Shown here: positions 24,185 through 32,261 of the stretch, in pieces
Layout: each line of letters begins with the position of its first letter
Numbering within the stretch: the stretch's first letter is position 1
Source of the DNA: Polynucleobacter sp. UK-Gri1-W3
Lineage (GTDB): Bacteria; Pseudomonadota; Gammaproteobacteria; Burkholderiales; Burkholderiaceae
Reading direction: 5' to 3'
Assembly: GCF_018881595.1 (NCBI RefSeq)
Contig: NZ_JACVQA010000008.1
Location: 124,001 to 188,000 of the forward strand
Length of the DNA: 64,000 nt
Notes under the pieces: generated by a model
Told to the model about the DNA's origin: nothing
The model's input: only the letters and a program-made list of their open reading frames with translations
The model's database searches: none
Position numbers and translations under genes: made by a program

Positions 24185-27079
24185 ATGAACGCACCCACAA
24201 ATCCAAAAGAACTCGAATTACAAACCGTTGAGTTCAAGCTAGATGGCAAGACCATCGTTTCGTATGAAGGCGAAACGATTCTCAAGGCTGCCAAACGCCA
24301 CGGTGTTGATATTCCGCATCTGTGTTTTAAAGAAGGCTATCGCCCAGACGGTAACTGCCGCGCTTGCGTGGTAGAAATTAATGGCGAGCGTACTTTGGCG
24401 CCGAGTTGCTGCCGAAGCGCAACGCCTGGTATGGAAGTAAAAGCCAATAGTGAGCGTGCTGTAAAGAGTCAAAAGTTAGTTCTCGAGATGTTGCTCTCTG
24501 ATATGCCAGATGAAGGATTTAAGTGGGTTGGAGACAGCAAGGAAGAAGAGCAAAAAAATCAACATGGCGAACTCAGCACCTGGGCAGCACGCATGGATGT
24601 TACAGTTCGACCCGAGCTCAAAGCATTGCGACGCGAGAAGGTCAGTTGTGATATTTCACACCCAGCGATGGCTGTGAACTTGGATGCCTGCATTCAATGT
24701 AACCGTTGTGTACGCGCTTGCCGTGAAGAGCAAGTCAACGATGTAATCGGTTACGCGATGCGTGGCGGTCACAGCGAGATCGTATTTGATTTAAATGATC
24801 CAATGGGCGATAGCACTTGCGTTGCTTGTGGCGAGTGCGTTCAGGCTTGTCCAACCGGCGCTTTGATGCCTAAGGGTTTAATTGGTTCACAAACAGTCGA
24901 TCGCAAGGTGGATTCTGTTTGCCCATTCTGTGGCGTTGGTTGCCAAATTACTTACAACGTCAAAGACGAAAAAATTGTGAGCGTTGAAGGTCGTGATGGC
25001 CCAGCCAATCACAACCGCCTCTGCGTTAAAGGCCGTTTTGGTATGGATTACATCCATAACCCACAACGCCTCACTAAGCCATTAATTCGTAGGGCAGGCG
25101 TTCCTAAGGATGAGTCCATCCTAGAAGGCAAGCAAGACTGGTCCGACATCTTCCGTGAGGCGACTTGGGAAGAGGCTTTGGAAGTTGCTGGCGGCGGCTT
25201 GAAGAAACTCAAAGATCAATACGGCAATAAGGTATTGGCAGGCTTTGGCTCTGCAAAAGGCAGCAATGAAGAAGCCTATTTATTCCAGAAGCTGGTTCGT
25301 ACTGGCTTTGGCAGCAATAACGTAGACCATTGCACACGTCTTTGCCATGCTTCATCTGTAGCAGCGCTTCTTGAGGGTGTTGGTTCGGGTGCAGTAAGTA
25401 ATCAGGTGAATGACGTTGAGCACTCAAGCATGATTTTCTTGATTGGATCCAATCCAACTGCCAATCATCCTGTTGCTGCCACCTGGTTCAAGAACGCCGC
25501 TAAACGTGGCGCCAAGATAGTCTTGTGTGACCCACGCGCGACAGAGATCAGCAAGCATGCATGGCGTACCATGCAGTTCAAACCAGATACTGATGTGGCC
25601 ATGCTCAATGCCATGATCTACACGGTAATTGAAGAAGGCTTAGTTGATAAAGGCTTTATTCAGAATCGCTCGAATAACTTTGAAGCCTTAAAAGAAAATA
25701 TCAAGGGCTATAGCCCTGAAGCAATGGCACCAATCTGCGGTATTCCTGCAGAAACCTTGCGTGAAGTAGCCAGAGAGTTTGCGACTACAAAGTCAGCAAT
25801 GATCTTGTGGGGTATGGGCGTAAGCCAACACGTACACGGTACTGACAATGCACGCTGCTTAATCGCTTTAGTGAGTATCACCGGTCAAATTGGTAAACCA
25901 GGCTCTGGTTTGCATCCATTGCGTGGTCAGAACAACGTGCAAGGTGCTAGTGATGCTGGTTTGATTCCAATGATGTTCCCGAATTATCAGCGTGTTGACA
26001 ATCCAGAAGCACATGCTTGGTTTGAAAAGTTCTGGGATACGCCATTAGATAAAAAGCCTGGCTATACCGTTGTAGAGATCATGCATAAGATCACTGCTCC
26101 CGATAGTGACCCAGATAAGATTCGCGGCATGTATGTTGAAGGCGAAAACCCCGCGATGAGCGATCCCGATTTAAATCACGCTCGTCATGCATTGGCTGCA
26201 TTAGATCTTCTCGTAGTTCAAGATATCTTTATGACGGAGACTGCGCTCCTGGCTGACGTAGTGTTGCCAGCCAGTGCATGGCCTGAAAAGGCTGGTACTG
26301 CTAGCAATACTGACCGCATGGTTCAGATGGGCAAGAAAGCGATTAACCCTCCTGGTGATGCAAAGCCTGATTTGTGGATTATTCAAGAAATTGCCAAGCG
26401 TATGGGTCTGAATTGGAACTACCAAGGTCCTGATGCAGGTGTTGCTGAGGTATATGACGAAATGCGTCAAGCAATGCATGGCGCGATCAATGGCATTACA
26501 TGGGAGCGCTTAGAAAAAGAATCTAGCGTTACCTATCCATGTTTATCTGCTGAAGATCCCGGTCGCCCAATTGTGTTTAATGACAAGTTTGATACCAAGG
26601 ATGGCAGAGTGAAGTTAGTGCCAGCCGATATCATTCCAGCTAACGAGCGCCCAGACGCTGAATATCCATTTGTGTTGATCACTGGTCGTCAGTTAGAACA
26701 TTGGCATACAGGCAGTATGACGCGTCGTGCCACTGTGCTGGATGCGATTGAGCCTATGGCTACCGTATCAATGAATGGTGAGGACATGACCCAGTTAGGC
26801 GTATCTGCTGGTGACGTCATTACAGTTCAGTCTCGTCGTGGTGAGGTTGGTATTCACGTCAGAAGAGATGATGGCACACCAAGAGGCGTGATCTTTATAC
26901 CGTTTGCCTACTATGAGGCTGCGGCTAACTTGATTACCAACTCAGCGCTAGATCCATTTGGCAAGATTCCAGAGTTTAAGTATTGCGCTGTGAAGCTTGC
27001 TAAGGGTGGGGAAGTAGCCAAGATCATGGGCTATGGCACGAATGCCCCAGGTCGATCTAAGGTGATGTCTAACGTTTAA
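24185..27079 (+). CDS. NAD-dependent formate dehydrogenase alpha subunit (Mo/W-bis-MGD)
   Basis: Catalytic subunit, 964 aa, oxidising formate to CO2 in the cytoplasm. The N-terminal 2Fe-2S domain is visible (HLCFKEGYRPDGNCRAC...SCCR), then a His/Cys cluster region, then two 4Fe-4S motifs (CIQCNRCVRAC and CVACGECVQAC). The molybdopterin domain opens with CPFCGVGC. The metal-ligand cysteine and adjacent histidine are in HCTRLCHASS, and the C-terminal dinucleotide-binding domain ends the protein. All cluster ligands look intact. The sequence does not say whether the metal is Mo or W. No maturation genes (fdhD, fdsC) are adjacent. Confidence 0.92.
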   Translation: MNAPTNPKELELQTVEFKLDGKTIVSYEGETILKAAKRHGVDIPHLCFKEGYRPDGNCRACVVEINGERTLAPSCCRSATPGMEVKANSERAVKSQKLVLEMLLSDMPDEGFKWVGDSKEEEQKNQHGELSTWAARMDVTVRPELKALRREKVSCDISHPAMAVNLDACIQCNRCVRACREEQVNDVIGYAMRGGHSEIVFDLNDPMGDSTCVACGECVQACPTGALMPKGLIGSQTVDRKVDSVCPFCGVGCQITYNVKDEKIVSVEGRDGPANHNRLCVKGRFGMDYIHNPQRLTKPLIRRAGVPKDESILEGKQDWSDIFREATWEEALEVAGGGLKKLKDQYGNKVLAGFGSAKGSNEEAYLFQKLVRTGFGSNNVDHCTRLCHASSVAALLEGVGSGAVSNQVNDVEHSSMIFLIGSNPTANHPVAATWFKNAAKRGAKIVLCDPRATEISKHAWRTMQFKPDTDVAMLNAMIYTVIEEGLVDKGFIQNRSNNFEALKENIKGYSPEAMAPICGIPAETLREVAREFATTKSAMILWGMGVSQHVHGTDNARCLIALVSITGQIGKPGSGLHPLRGQNNVQGASDAGLIPMMFPNYQRVDNPEAHAWFEKFWDTPLDKKPGYTVVEIMHKITAPDSDPDKIRGMYVEGENPAMSDPDLNHARHALAALDLLVVQDIFMTETALLADVVLPASAWPEKAGTASNTDRMVQMGKKAINPPGDAKPDLWIIQEIAKRMGLNWNYQGPDAGVAEVYDEMRQAMHGAINGITWERLEKESSVTYPCLSAEDPGRPIVFNDKFDTKDGRVKLVPADIIPANERPDAEYPFVLITGRQLEHWHTGSMTRRATVLDAIEPMATVSMNGEDMTQLGVSAGDVITVQSRRGEVGIHVRRDDGTPRGVIFIPFAYYEAAANLITNSALDPFGKIPEFKYCAVKLAKGGEVAKIMGYGTNAPGRSKVMSNV

Positions 27080-27094
27080 CTTGAACAGCCCCCT

Positions 27095-27127
27095 AAAACC
27101 CCGTCCTTGTGGCGGGGTTTTTCTTTT
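27095..27127 (+). terminator. Rho-independent terminator of the formate dehydrogenase operon
   Basis: Stem AAACCCCG/CGGGGTTT (27096-27103 with 27113-27120), 9-nt loop, followed by TTCTTTTT. It lies 16 bp after the alpha-subunit stop codon. Confidence 0.92.
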
Positions 27128-27131
27128 TGAC

Positions 27132-27169
27132 TTGCTTGAATTGGATGATGTAGATACAATGTAGACACA
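27132..27169 (+). promoter_or_regulatory. mazEF promoter with tandem 11-bp repeat
   Basis: TTGCTT (27132-27137) and TACAAT (27155-27160) are 17 bp apart and resemble a sigma-70 promoter. Two adjacent direct repeats, ATGTAGATACA (27148-27158) and ATGTAGACACA (27159-27169), differ at one base and overlap the -10 element. This is the expected place for autorepression by the MazE-like protein. Assigned by eye. Confidence 0.5.
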
Positions 27170-27184
27170 TTTAGAGGGGCTCAT

Positions 27185-27427
27185 ATGCAAACAATTATTA
27201 AAAAGTGGGGTAACAGCCCAGCTTTGCGTTTAAATGCTGCGGTGATGAAGTCCGCCCAATTGAATATTGATCAACTTGTTTCTGTAAAAGTGCAAAAGGG
27301 TCGAATTGTGATTGAGCCAATGACTAAACAAGAGTATCCACTGGATGAGCTATTGTCAGGAATTACCGCTAAGAATTTGCATGGTGAGGCCGACTTTGGT
27401 GGGCCCGTTGGCAAAGAGCTTCTCTAA
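27185..27427 (+). CDS. mazE: MazE-like antitoxin (AbrB/MazE domain)
   Basis: An 80-aa AbrB-fold antitoxin. The N-terminal swapped-hairpin DNA-binding domain is clear (TIIKKWGNSPALRLNAAVM...LNIDQLVSVKVQKGRIVIEP). The C-terminal tail (YPLDELLSGI...) should wrap around and inhibit the toxin. The stop codon overlaps the toxin start by one base (TAATG). It likely represses its own promoter through the tandem repeats just upstream. Confidence 0.9.
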   Translation: MQTIIKKWGNSPALRLNAAVMKSAQLNIDQLVSVKVQKGRIVIEPMTKQEYPLDELLSGITAKNLHGEADFGGPVGKELL

Positions 27428-27768
27428 TGGTTAGGGCTTATGTGCCAGAGGCTGGTGATGTAGTCTGGCTAGTGTTTGACCCTCAGGCGGGAAGAGAGCA
27501 GGCTGGTCGTCGACCTGCTGTTGTGTTGACCCCAGAGGGTTACAACAAAAAAACAAATTTATTGGTTTGCTGCCCATTAACAACCCAGATTAAAGGCTAC
27601 CCCTTTGAGGTGTTGGTTGAGATCGATGGGGTGCAATCTGCTATCTTGTCTGACCAAGTGAAGTCTCTGGATTGGAAAATAAGAAAAGCAAAGTATAAAA
27701 ATACAGTGAATCCAAGGACCCTCACTGAAGTAAGGGCTAAGGTGAAGTCTTTGCTCTCAATCGGTTAG
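27427..27768 (+). CDS. mazF: MazF-family endoribonuclease toxin
   Basis: A 113-aa PemK/MazF-fold ribonuclease. Diagnostic segments are GDVVWLVFDPQAGREQAGRRPAVVLTP, which holds the catalytic arginine, LLVCCPLTTQIKGYPFEV with the catalytic threonine, and ILSDQVKSLDW. Length and motifs look intact, so the module is probably active. It is coupled to mazE by a 1-bp overlap. The RNA cleavage site cannot be predicted here. Confidence 0.92.
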   Translation: MVRAYVPEAGDVVWLVFDPQAGREQAGRRPAVVLTPEGYNKKTNLLVCCPLTTQIKGYPFEVLVEIDGVQSAILSDQVKSLDWKIRKAKYKNTVNPRTLTEVRAKVKSLLSIG

Positions 27769-27782
27769 GCAGCAAGTACCCA

Positions 27783-27998
27783 ATGTTAGAGCGGAATTTA
27801 TGTAGTTACGTGAAGACCATCACTGCTGAGAACGGTTATTCCAAGGAAGAGCAGGCTCAATTCTTAGCGCGATTGGAGCGTGCGTGCATAGATAATCCAG
27901 AGCTACCACCCACCTTTGTAGCTAACTGTCTTCTATCGCTTTCTGAGTCTAAGTTTGACGAATTGCTTCCTTTTGCGTCGTGTGACAAAGGAATTTAA
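27783..27998 (+). CDS. Small hypothetical protein
   Basis: A 71-aa soluble, helical, acidic protein (MLERNLCSYVKTITAENGYSKEEQ at the start, written partly) beginning 14 bp after mazF and 41 bp before nadB. It has three cysteines and no secretion signal. I recognise no family. The compact helices and the position right after a toxin-antitoxin pair make an accessory role possible, but it may equally belong with nadB. No strong ribosome site is visible. Confidence 0.4.
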   Translation: MLERNLCSYVKTITAENGYSKEEQAQFLARLERACIDNPELPPTFVANCLLSLSESKFDELLPFASCDKGI

Positions 27999-28039
27999 CG
28001 GCAACCCTTATTTCTAATGCCAGTTAGAATGGATCCTCT

Positions 28040-29698
28040 ATGGCCAGTTCCAAACCCTCCCAAAACACCACTGCAATCGCCGATCTTCCTGTCCTTATCA
28101 TTGGGGCTGGATTGGCTGGATTGACTGTTGCCCTTCATATGGCTGAGTCTCAGCCCGTGATTTTGATGGCTAAGCGTGGTTTAGGAGAGGCCGCTACAGC
28201 TTGGGCACAAGGCGGCATTGTTGGGGTTGTGGATAAAGAGCATGACAGTATTGACTCCCACGTTGCCGACACCTTAGATGCTGGTGCAGGACTTGTGGTG
28301 GAATCTACTGCACGTTATATCGCGGAAGAAAGTGCTGATGCGATTCGTTGGCTAGTAGAACAGGGCGTTCCCTTTACAGCTGATGAGACTGGCCCCATGG
28401 GTTTGCATTTAACCCGTGAAGGCGGACATAGTCATCGTCGTATTGCTCATGCTGCCGATGCTACTGGTAAAGCGATTCATGAGGTCTTACTAGATAAAGC
28501 TAAAGCCCATAAAAATATTCAGATCCTAGAGCATTGGATTGCGCTCGATCTCATTACCAATCGTCAGTTGGATGCTAAAACTCAGCGTACTAAGCCTAAT
28601 CGTTGCTACGGTGTGTATGCACTCGATATTAAGAATAATAAGGTGGAGACAATTGAAGCTAAGTCAGTTGTTTTGGCTACCGGTGGCGTTGGTAAGGTTT
28701 ACCGCTACACCAGCAATCCCGACACTGCTACAGGTGATGGCATTGCCATGGCTTGGCGAGCAGGCTGCCGTGTAGGTAATATGGAATTTATACAATTTCA
28801 TCCGACTTGTTTGTATCACCCTAGCGATCGTACATTCCTGATTACTGAAGCGATGCGCGGTGAGGGTGGCTTACTCAAGCTGCCTAATGGCAGCCGCTTT
28901 ATGCCAGAGCATGATGACCGTAATGAATTAGCTCCACGTGACATTGTTGCTAGAGCTATCGACTTTGAAATGAAGAAGCACGGCTTGGACTATGTCCATC
29001 TAGATGCTACACATTTAGGCGAAGCATTTATTAAAGAACATTTCCCGATGATCTATGCGCGTTGCATGAGTCTCGGTTTAGATGTCACCAAGGAGCCTAT
29101 TCCGGTGGTGCCTGCTGCGCATTACACCTGTGGTGGAGTAGTCACAGACCTCAAAGGACGCACAGACTTACCAGGACTTTATGCAGTTGGCGAAGCAACC
29201 TATACTGGCCTACACGGCGCCAATCGTTTGGCCAGTAACTCATTGTTGGAGTGCGTAGTTATTGGTAAGGCAGCAGCAGAAGACATATCCAATCTCAAGA
29301 CACCAGCAATGCCTGCTCTTCCTTTATGGGATGAGAGCCAGGTTGAAGATGCCGATGAACAAGTCGTTATTGCCCATAACTGGGATGAGCTACGCTCCCT
29401 GATGTGGAATTATGTTGGCATTGTGAGAACCAATCGTCGTCTTGAACGGGCCCTACATCGCATTAAGCTGTTGCGCTACGAGGTGCAAGAGTATTACGCC
29501 AACTTCAAAGTAACGCGCGATTTAATTGAGCTCAGAAACCTCTTAGAGTGCGCAGAGCTCATTGTGCGTTCAGCCTTGATGCGAAGAGAAAGCCGTGGCC
29601 TTCATTACAGCCGCGACTACCCAGGCACCTGGGCTGTGTCATACCCAACCATTCTTACCCCTCAAGCAGAGGGTGCTGAGAGCGATTCAGCCACTTAA
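28040..29698 (+). CDS. nadB: L-aspartate oxidase NadB
   Basis: FAD enzyme that oxidises L-aspartate to iminoaspartate, the first step of de novo NAD synthesis. The 552-aa protein has the FAD motif VLIIGAGLAGLTVALHMAE near residue 18, the active-site region TREGGHSHRRIAHAADATGK, the HPTCLYHP segment, and the C-terminal LHGANRLASNSLLECVVIGKAAAE. All are intact. nadC and nadA lie about 2.6 kb further on the opposite strand, separated by accessory genes, so the pathway genes are close but not in one operon. Confidence 0.95.
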   Translation: MASSKPSQNTTAIADLPVLIIGAGLAGLTVALHMAESQPVILMAKRGLGEAATAWAQGGIVGVVDKEHDSIDSHVADTLDAGAGLVVESTARYIAEESADAIRWLVEQGVPFTADETGPMGLHLTREGGHSHRRIAHAADATGKAIHEVLLDKAKAHKNIQILEHWIALDLITNRQLDAKTQRTKPNRCYGVYALDIKNNKVETIEAKSVVLATGGVGKVYRYTSNPDTATGDGIAMAWRAGCRVGNMEFIQFHPTCLYHPSDRTFLITEAMRGEGGLLKLPNGSRFMPEHDDRNELAPRDIVARAIDFEMKKHGLDYVHLDATHLGEAFIKEHFPMIYARCMSLGLDVTKEPIPVVPAAHYTCGGVVTDLKGRTDLPGLYAVGEATYTGLHGANRLASNSLLECVVIGKAAAEDISNLKTPAMPALPLWDESQVEDADEQVVIAHNWDELRSLMWNYVGIVRTNRRLERALHRIKLLRYEVQEYYANFKVTRDLIELRNLLECAELIVRSALMRRESRGLHYSRDYPGTWAVSYPTILTPQAEGAESDSAT

Positions 29699-29709
29699 AA
29701 GCGCATTCC

Positions 29710-29731
29710 AAGCCCTTAAATCAGGGTTTTT
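29710..29731 (+). terminator. Rho-independent terminator after nadB
   Basis: Stem AAGCCCT/AGGGTTT (one G-T pair) with a 6-nt loop, followed by a run of five T counted from the stem end. It lies 11 bp after the nadB stop codon. Confidence 0.75.
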
Positions 29732-29765
29732 GGTGATAAGCTAGCCCAATATCACGAGGAATGAC

Positions 29766-31144
29766 ATGGCCAGTTTTAAAGAAGAAGTCAGCGAACATAT
29801 CTCTGCTGTTTACCAACCGGCAGCAGATGAAATCAAGAATTGGTTTAGTGCCTTAAGAGAAGTCTGGCCACTTGTTTTCTTATTAATTCTTTCCTTATCT
29901 ATCCTGGTTTGGTACGCAAAGCCTGCGCCACCGAACAAAGTATTAATGGCAACCGGTACAGGTGGCTCCTACAAAGTCTTGGGTGAAAAATATAAGACCT
30001 ATTTTGAGAAAAAGGGAATTAAGCTCGAACTGGTGGAGACCCATGGTTCAAATTAAATCTACAGCATTTAATTGATCGCAAGGATCCAATCCAGGCGGCC
30101 CTTGTTCAGGGTGGAATGATTGCAGTAGACAATCTGTCTGGTGTGGAATCCCTCGGCAGTGTTGACTATGAGCCAGTTTGGATGTTTTACCGTAAGAGTG
30201 CTTTTAATGAAAGTATTCATATATCTGATAGAGATATAGCTAAGCTCAAAATCAATATTGGCCCAGTAGGGAGTGGAACGCGTACACAGGCACTTAGTAT
30301 ATTTAAACTCAATGGCTTGAATGGCGACGCCCCTAATTTACTTGGTCTTGGGAATGCTGAGGGTGTTAGTGCTTTGGAGCGGGGTGAAATTGATGCCGTG
30401 ATTTTGGTAGATGGTTTTGATTCGCCAAATGTACAAAGACTCATTAGAAATCCAGAAATTAAACTGACTTCATTCACGCGTGCAGATGCTTATACCCGTT
30501 TATTGCCATATTTTGAAGAAGTGACGGTGCCAATGGGCGGCTTTGATCTCGGGAAAAACATTCCGGATCATCCTATTCAATTGATCTCAACCACGACCAA
30601 TCTCTTAATTGATAACCGCCTCCATCCAGCGATCCAAGTTTTGTTTCTAGAGGCCGCCCGAGAGATTAGCGGTAATAAATCTTATTTTGCTAAAGCTGGA
30701 GAATTTCCGGTGTATATGAACACTGAGGCCCCATTGAGCGAAGAGGCAAAATTTTTCTATGAAAAAGGCACTCCAACCTTAATGAAGTATTTGCCATTTT
30801 GGCTTGCTGAATTCTTGGAGCGCATGTTCTTCCTGTTGCTTCCCTTTGCTGCGTTTGCTTATCCCGTTATTAAATCAATTCCAACATATAGAACCAACCT
30901 GGCTAAGAAGCAAATTAACTCCATTTATAAAGAGTTGGATAAATTTGAGCAGAACACAATTCAAACCTTTGACCCTAATCGTCGCAGTGAATATATTGAG
31001 GTACTCAATGAGATGGAGCGCAGAATACTTAGATCAAAAGCAGCAAAGCTAACCACTGCTGAATGCTATAGCCTGCGAAGCAATATTGAATTTATTCGTA
31101 ATGCCCTGGAGAAGCAGATCATTTACAAGGGTAGGGAAGGGTAA
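29766..31144 (+). pseudogene. TAXI-family TRAP-type solute-binding protein, single-base frameshift
   Basis: Two consecutive frames together make one TAXI-family binding protein of about 459 aa. The first frame (29766-30056) has a membrane anchor at residues about 35-55, then the domain start VLMATGTGGSYKVLGEKY and ends THGSN-stop. The second is open from 30056 (NLQHLIDRKDPIQAALVQGG), continues through the body and ends with another membrane helix and a coiled C-terminus. Only two bases (TA, 30054-30055) separate the AAT codons where one codon is expected, so one base has been lost. No further damage is visible, so the loss is recent or a sequencing error. Confidence 0.75.
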
Positions 31145-31178
31145 TTTAGTGCGCTTGCTCGTAAGCGTAGTTAATGTA

Positions 31179-31373
31179 TTAAATCCCAGGACGCCCTGGC
31201 TCATTGGGTTCCAGGGTTGCGTCTTGGGCTCTAGCTATATCGTCCAATGCTCTTGCTATAAATTCAACATCTCCATTTGATTCCTCAATGCATGCTTGAA
31301 GATAGAGGGCCATCTCCTGGGGTGTGCGCAAATGTTCTGCCACATCATAGGGGCTTGTAGTTTTGTTTTTCAT
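31179..31373 (-). pseudogene. Truncated HigA-type addiction-module antidote gene
   Basis: The first 50 residues (MKNKTTSPYDVAEHLRTPQ, then MALYLQACIEE and FIARALDDIARA) match the N-terminal part of short HigA/antidote proteins, which continue for about 45 more residues through a helix-turn-helix. Here the frame runs into QDATLEPNEPGRPGI and stops at 64 residues, so the DNA-binding domain is gone. No partner toxin gene lies upstream on this strand. The lost end coincides with a long hairpin. It is best read as a dead remnant. Confidence 0.65.
31185..31228. repeat. Long imperfect hairpin at the truncation point of the antitoxin remnant
   Basis: Stem of 15 pairs: CCCAG-GACG-CCCTGG (31185-31199) with CCAGGG-CGTC-TTGGG (31211-31216 and 31220-31228), interrupted by a 3-nt bulge (TTG, 31217-31219) and one G-T pair. 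The loop is 11 nt. It replaces the sequence expected after the antitoxin helix, which suggests a small palindromic insertion element or the scar of one. No second copy was noticed in the window. Confidence 0.55.
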
Positions 31374-31509
31374 CTTCCCTCTTGCGTTGTAGATACCAGG
31401 CTTCTCACATGACGCGCATAACTTGTGTGATTTAACTTTATAGATTTGCACGGAATTCTTCTATAAAAGCCGGCTACTTGCAACCCTAATTCATTGTCGG
31501 ATACAATGT

Positions 31510-31528
31510 TATAGCACTGAGTGCTATA
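31510..31528 (+). promoter_or_regulatory. Palindromic operator of the HigBA-like module
   Basis: Perfect inverted repeat TATAGCAC/GTGCTATA with a 3-bp spacer (TGA), 17 bp upstream of the toxin ATG at 31545. Its right arm overlaps an in-frame GTG (31521) that could be mistaken for an earlier start. It is the expected binding site for the helix-turn-helix antitoxin. Confidence 0.6.
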
Positions 31529-31544
31529 CATTAAAATATCGACT

Positions 31545-31922
31545 ATGAAAATAGTCTTAAAAACAAAAACATTCGATCGTTGGGCAAGAAAAATTATTGG
31601 AGCTATAGAACTTTGTAATGCTGCTAGAGAGATTGAGCGAGGAGTTTATGAGGCCGACTTAGGTGGTGGGGTATGTAAAAAGAGAATCCCACTTCCAGGT
31701 CAGGGCAAAAGTGGGGGCATTCGCACTATTGTTGCCAAGAAAAATAAGGAAGCAATTATTTTTATCGTTGGCAGGGAAAAGAGTTATCCCGGCTCTGACT
31801 TTAGCAATGTGGAGCAAGAGGCGGCAACGATTATTGCTAAGTCATTCGAAAAGGCAGATAGAAATAGATTGCGGGTACTAGTTAGGGCTGGGATATTGAA
31901 GGAGCTAAATTGCAATGAGTAA
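31545..31922 (+). CDS. HigB/RelE-superfamily toxin (DUF1044-like)
   Basis: A 125-aa RelE-fold toxin. The pattern FDRWARKIIG...LCNAAREIERGVYEADLGGGVCKKRIPLPGQGKSGGIRTIV, of which only parts are quoted, followed by IFIVGREKSYPGSDFS, is typical of the group usually labelled RelE/HigB toxins with basic, ribosome-dependent mRNA cleavage. The start ATG at 31545 lies downstream of the palindrome; earlier in-frame codons lie inside it. It overlaps the antitoxin gene by 8 bp, with the toxin first, as in HigBA. The module appears intact. Confidence 0.78.
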   Translation: MKIVLKTKTFDRWARKIIGAIELCNAAREIERGVYEADLGGGVCKKRIPLPGQGKSGGIRTIVAKKNKEAIIFIVGREKSYPGSDFSNVEQEAATIIAKSFEKADRNRLRVLVRAGILKELNCNE

Positions 31923-32253
31923 AAAATTAAAATCTGAAGATAGAAGGGTGCTTGACGAGTTATTGGAAATGGCGCAGGCATTGGAGGAGCACGGTCTTTT
32001 AACTAAGCATGATTATGCAAAAATGAAGACCCTTTGCTTAGAAAAGCCACCCTTATTTACGCCTAAAAAAGTGACGGATATACGCATTCATCAAGCAAGA
32101 ATGAGTCAATCCATTTTTGCCTCACTACTAAATGTAAGCGTCTCTACAGTTCAAAAATGGGAGTCGACAGGTTCTGGAAAACACCCTAGTGGTGCCGCTG
32201 CCAAGCTACTTCAGCTAATTGAAACTAAGGGTATTCAAGTGCTATTGGTATAG
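31915..32253 (+). CDS. HigA-like antitoxin, XRE-type helix-turn-helix protein
   Basis: A 112-aa antitoxin. The N-terminal half is helical and charged (KKLKSEDRRVLDELLEMAQAL); the second half is an XRE helix-turn-helix, IRIHQARMSQSIFASLLNVSVSTVQKWESTGS, then HPSGAAAKLLQLIE, a pattern shared with HigA/MqsA-type antitoxins. It overlaps the toxin by 8 bp and ends 8 bp from the convergent nadC. It probably represses the operon at the 31510-31528 palindrome. Confidence 0.8.
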   Translation: MSKKLKSEDRRVLDELLEMAQALEEHGLLTKHDYAKMKTLCLEKPPLFTPKKVTDIRIHQARMSQSIFASLLNVSVSTVQKWESTGSGKHPSGAAAKLLQLIETKGIQVLLV

Positions 32254-32261
32254 CCAAATTG

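Noticed and set aside
30051..30058. Programmed -1 frameshift in the TAXI-type gene
   Set aside because: No classical X-XXY-YYZ heptamer or following stimulatory structure is evident; a plain one-base deletion explains the two frames.
31185..31228. Integron attC site
   Set aside because: The GTT-containing arm reads GTTGCGT and does not fit GTTRRRY; there is no integrase and no gene cassette array.
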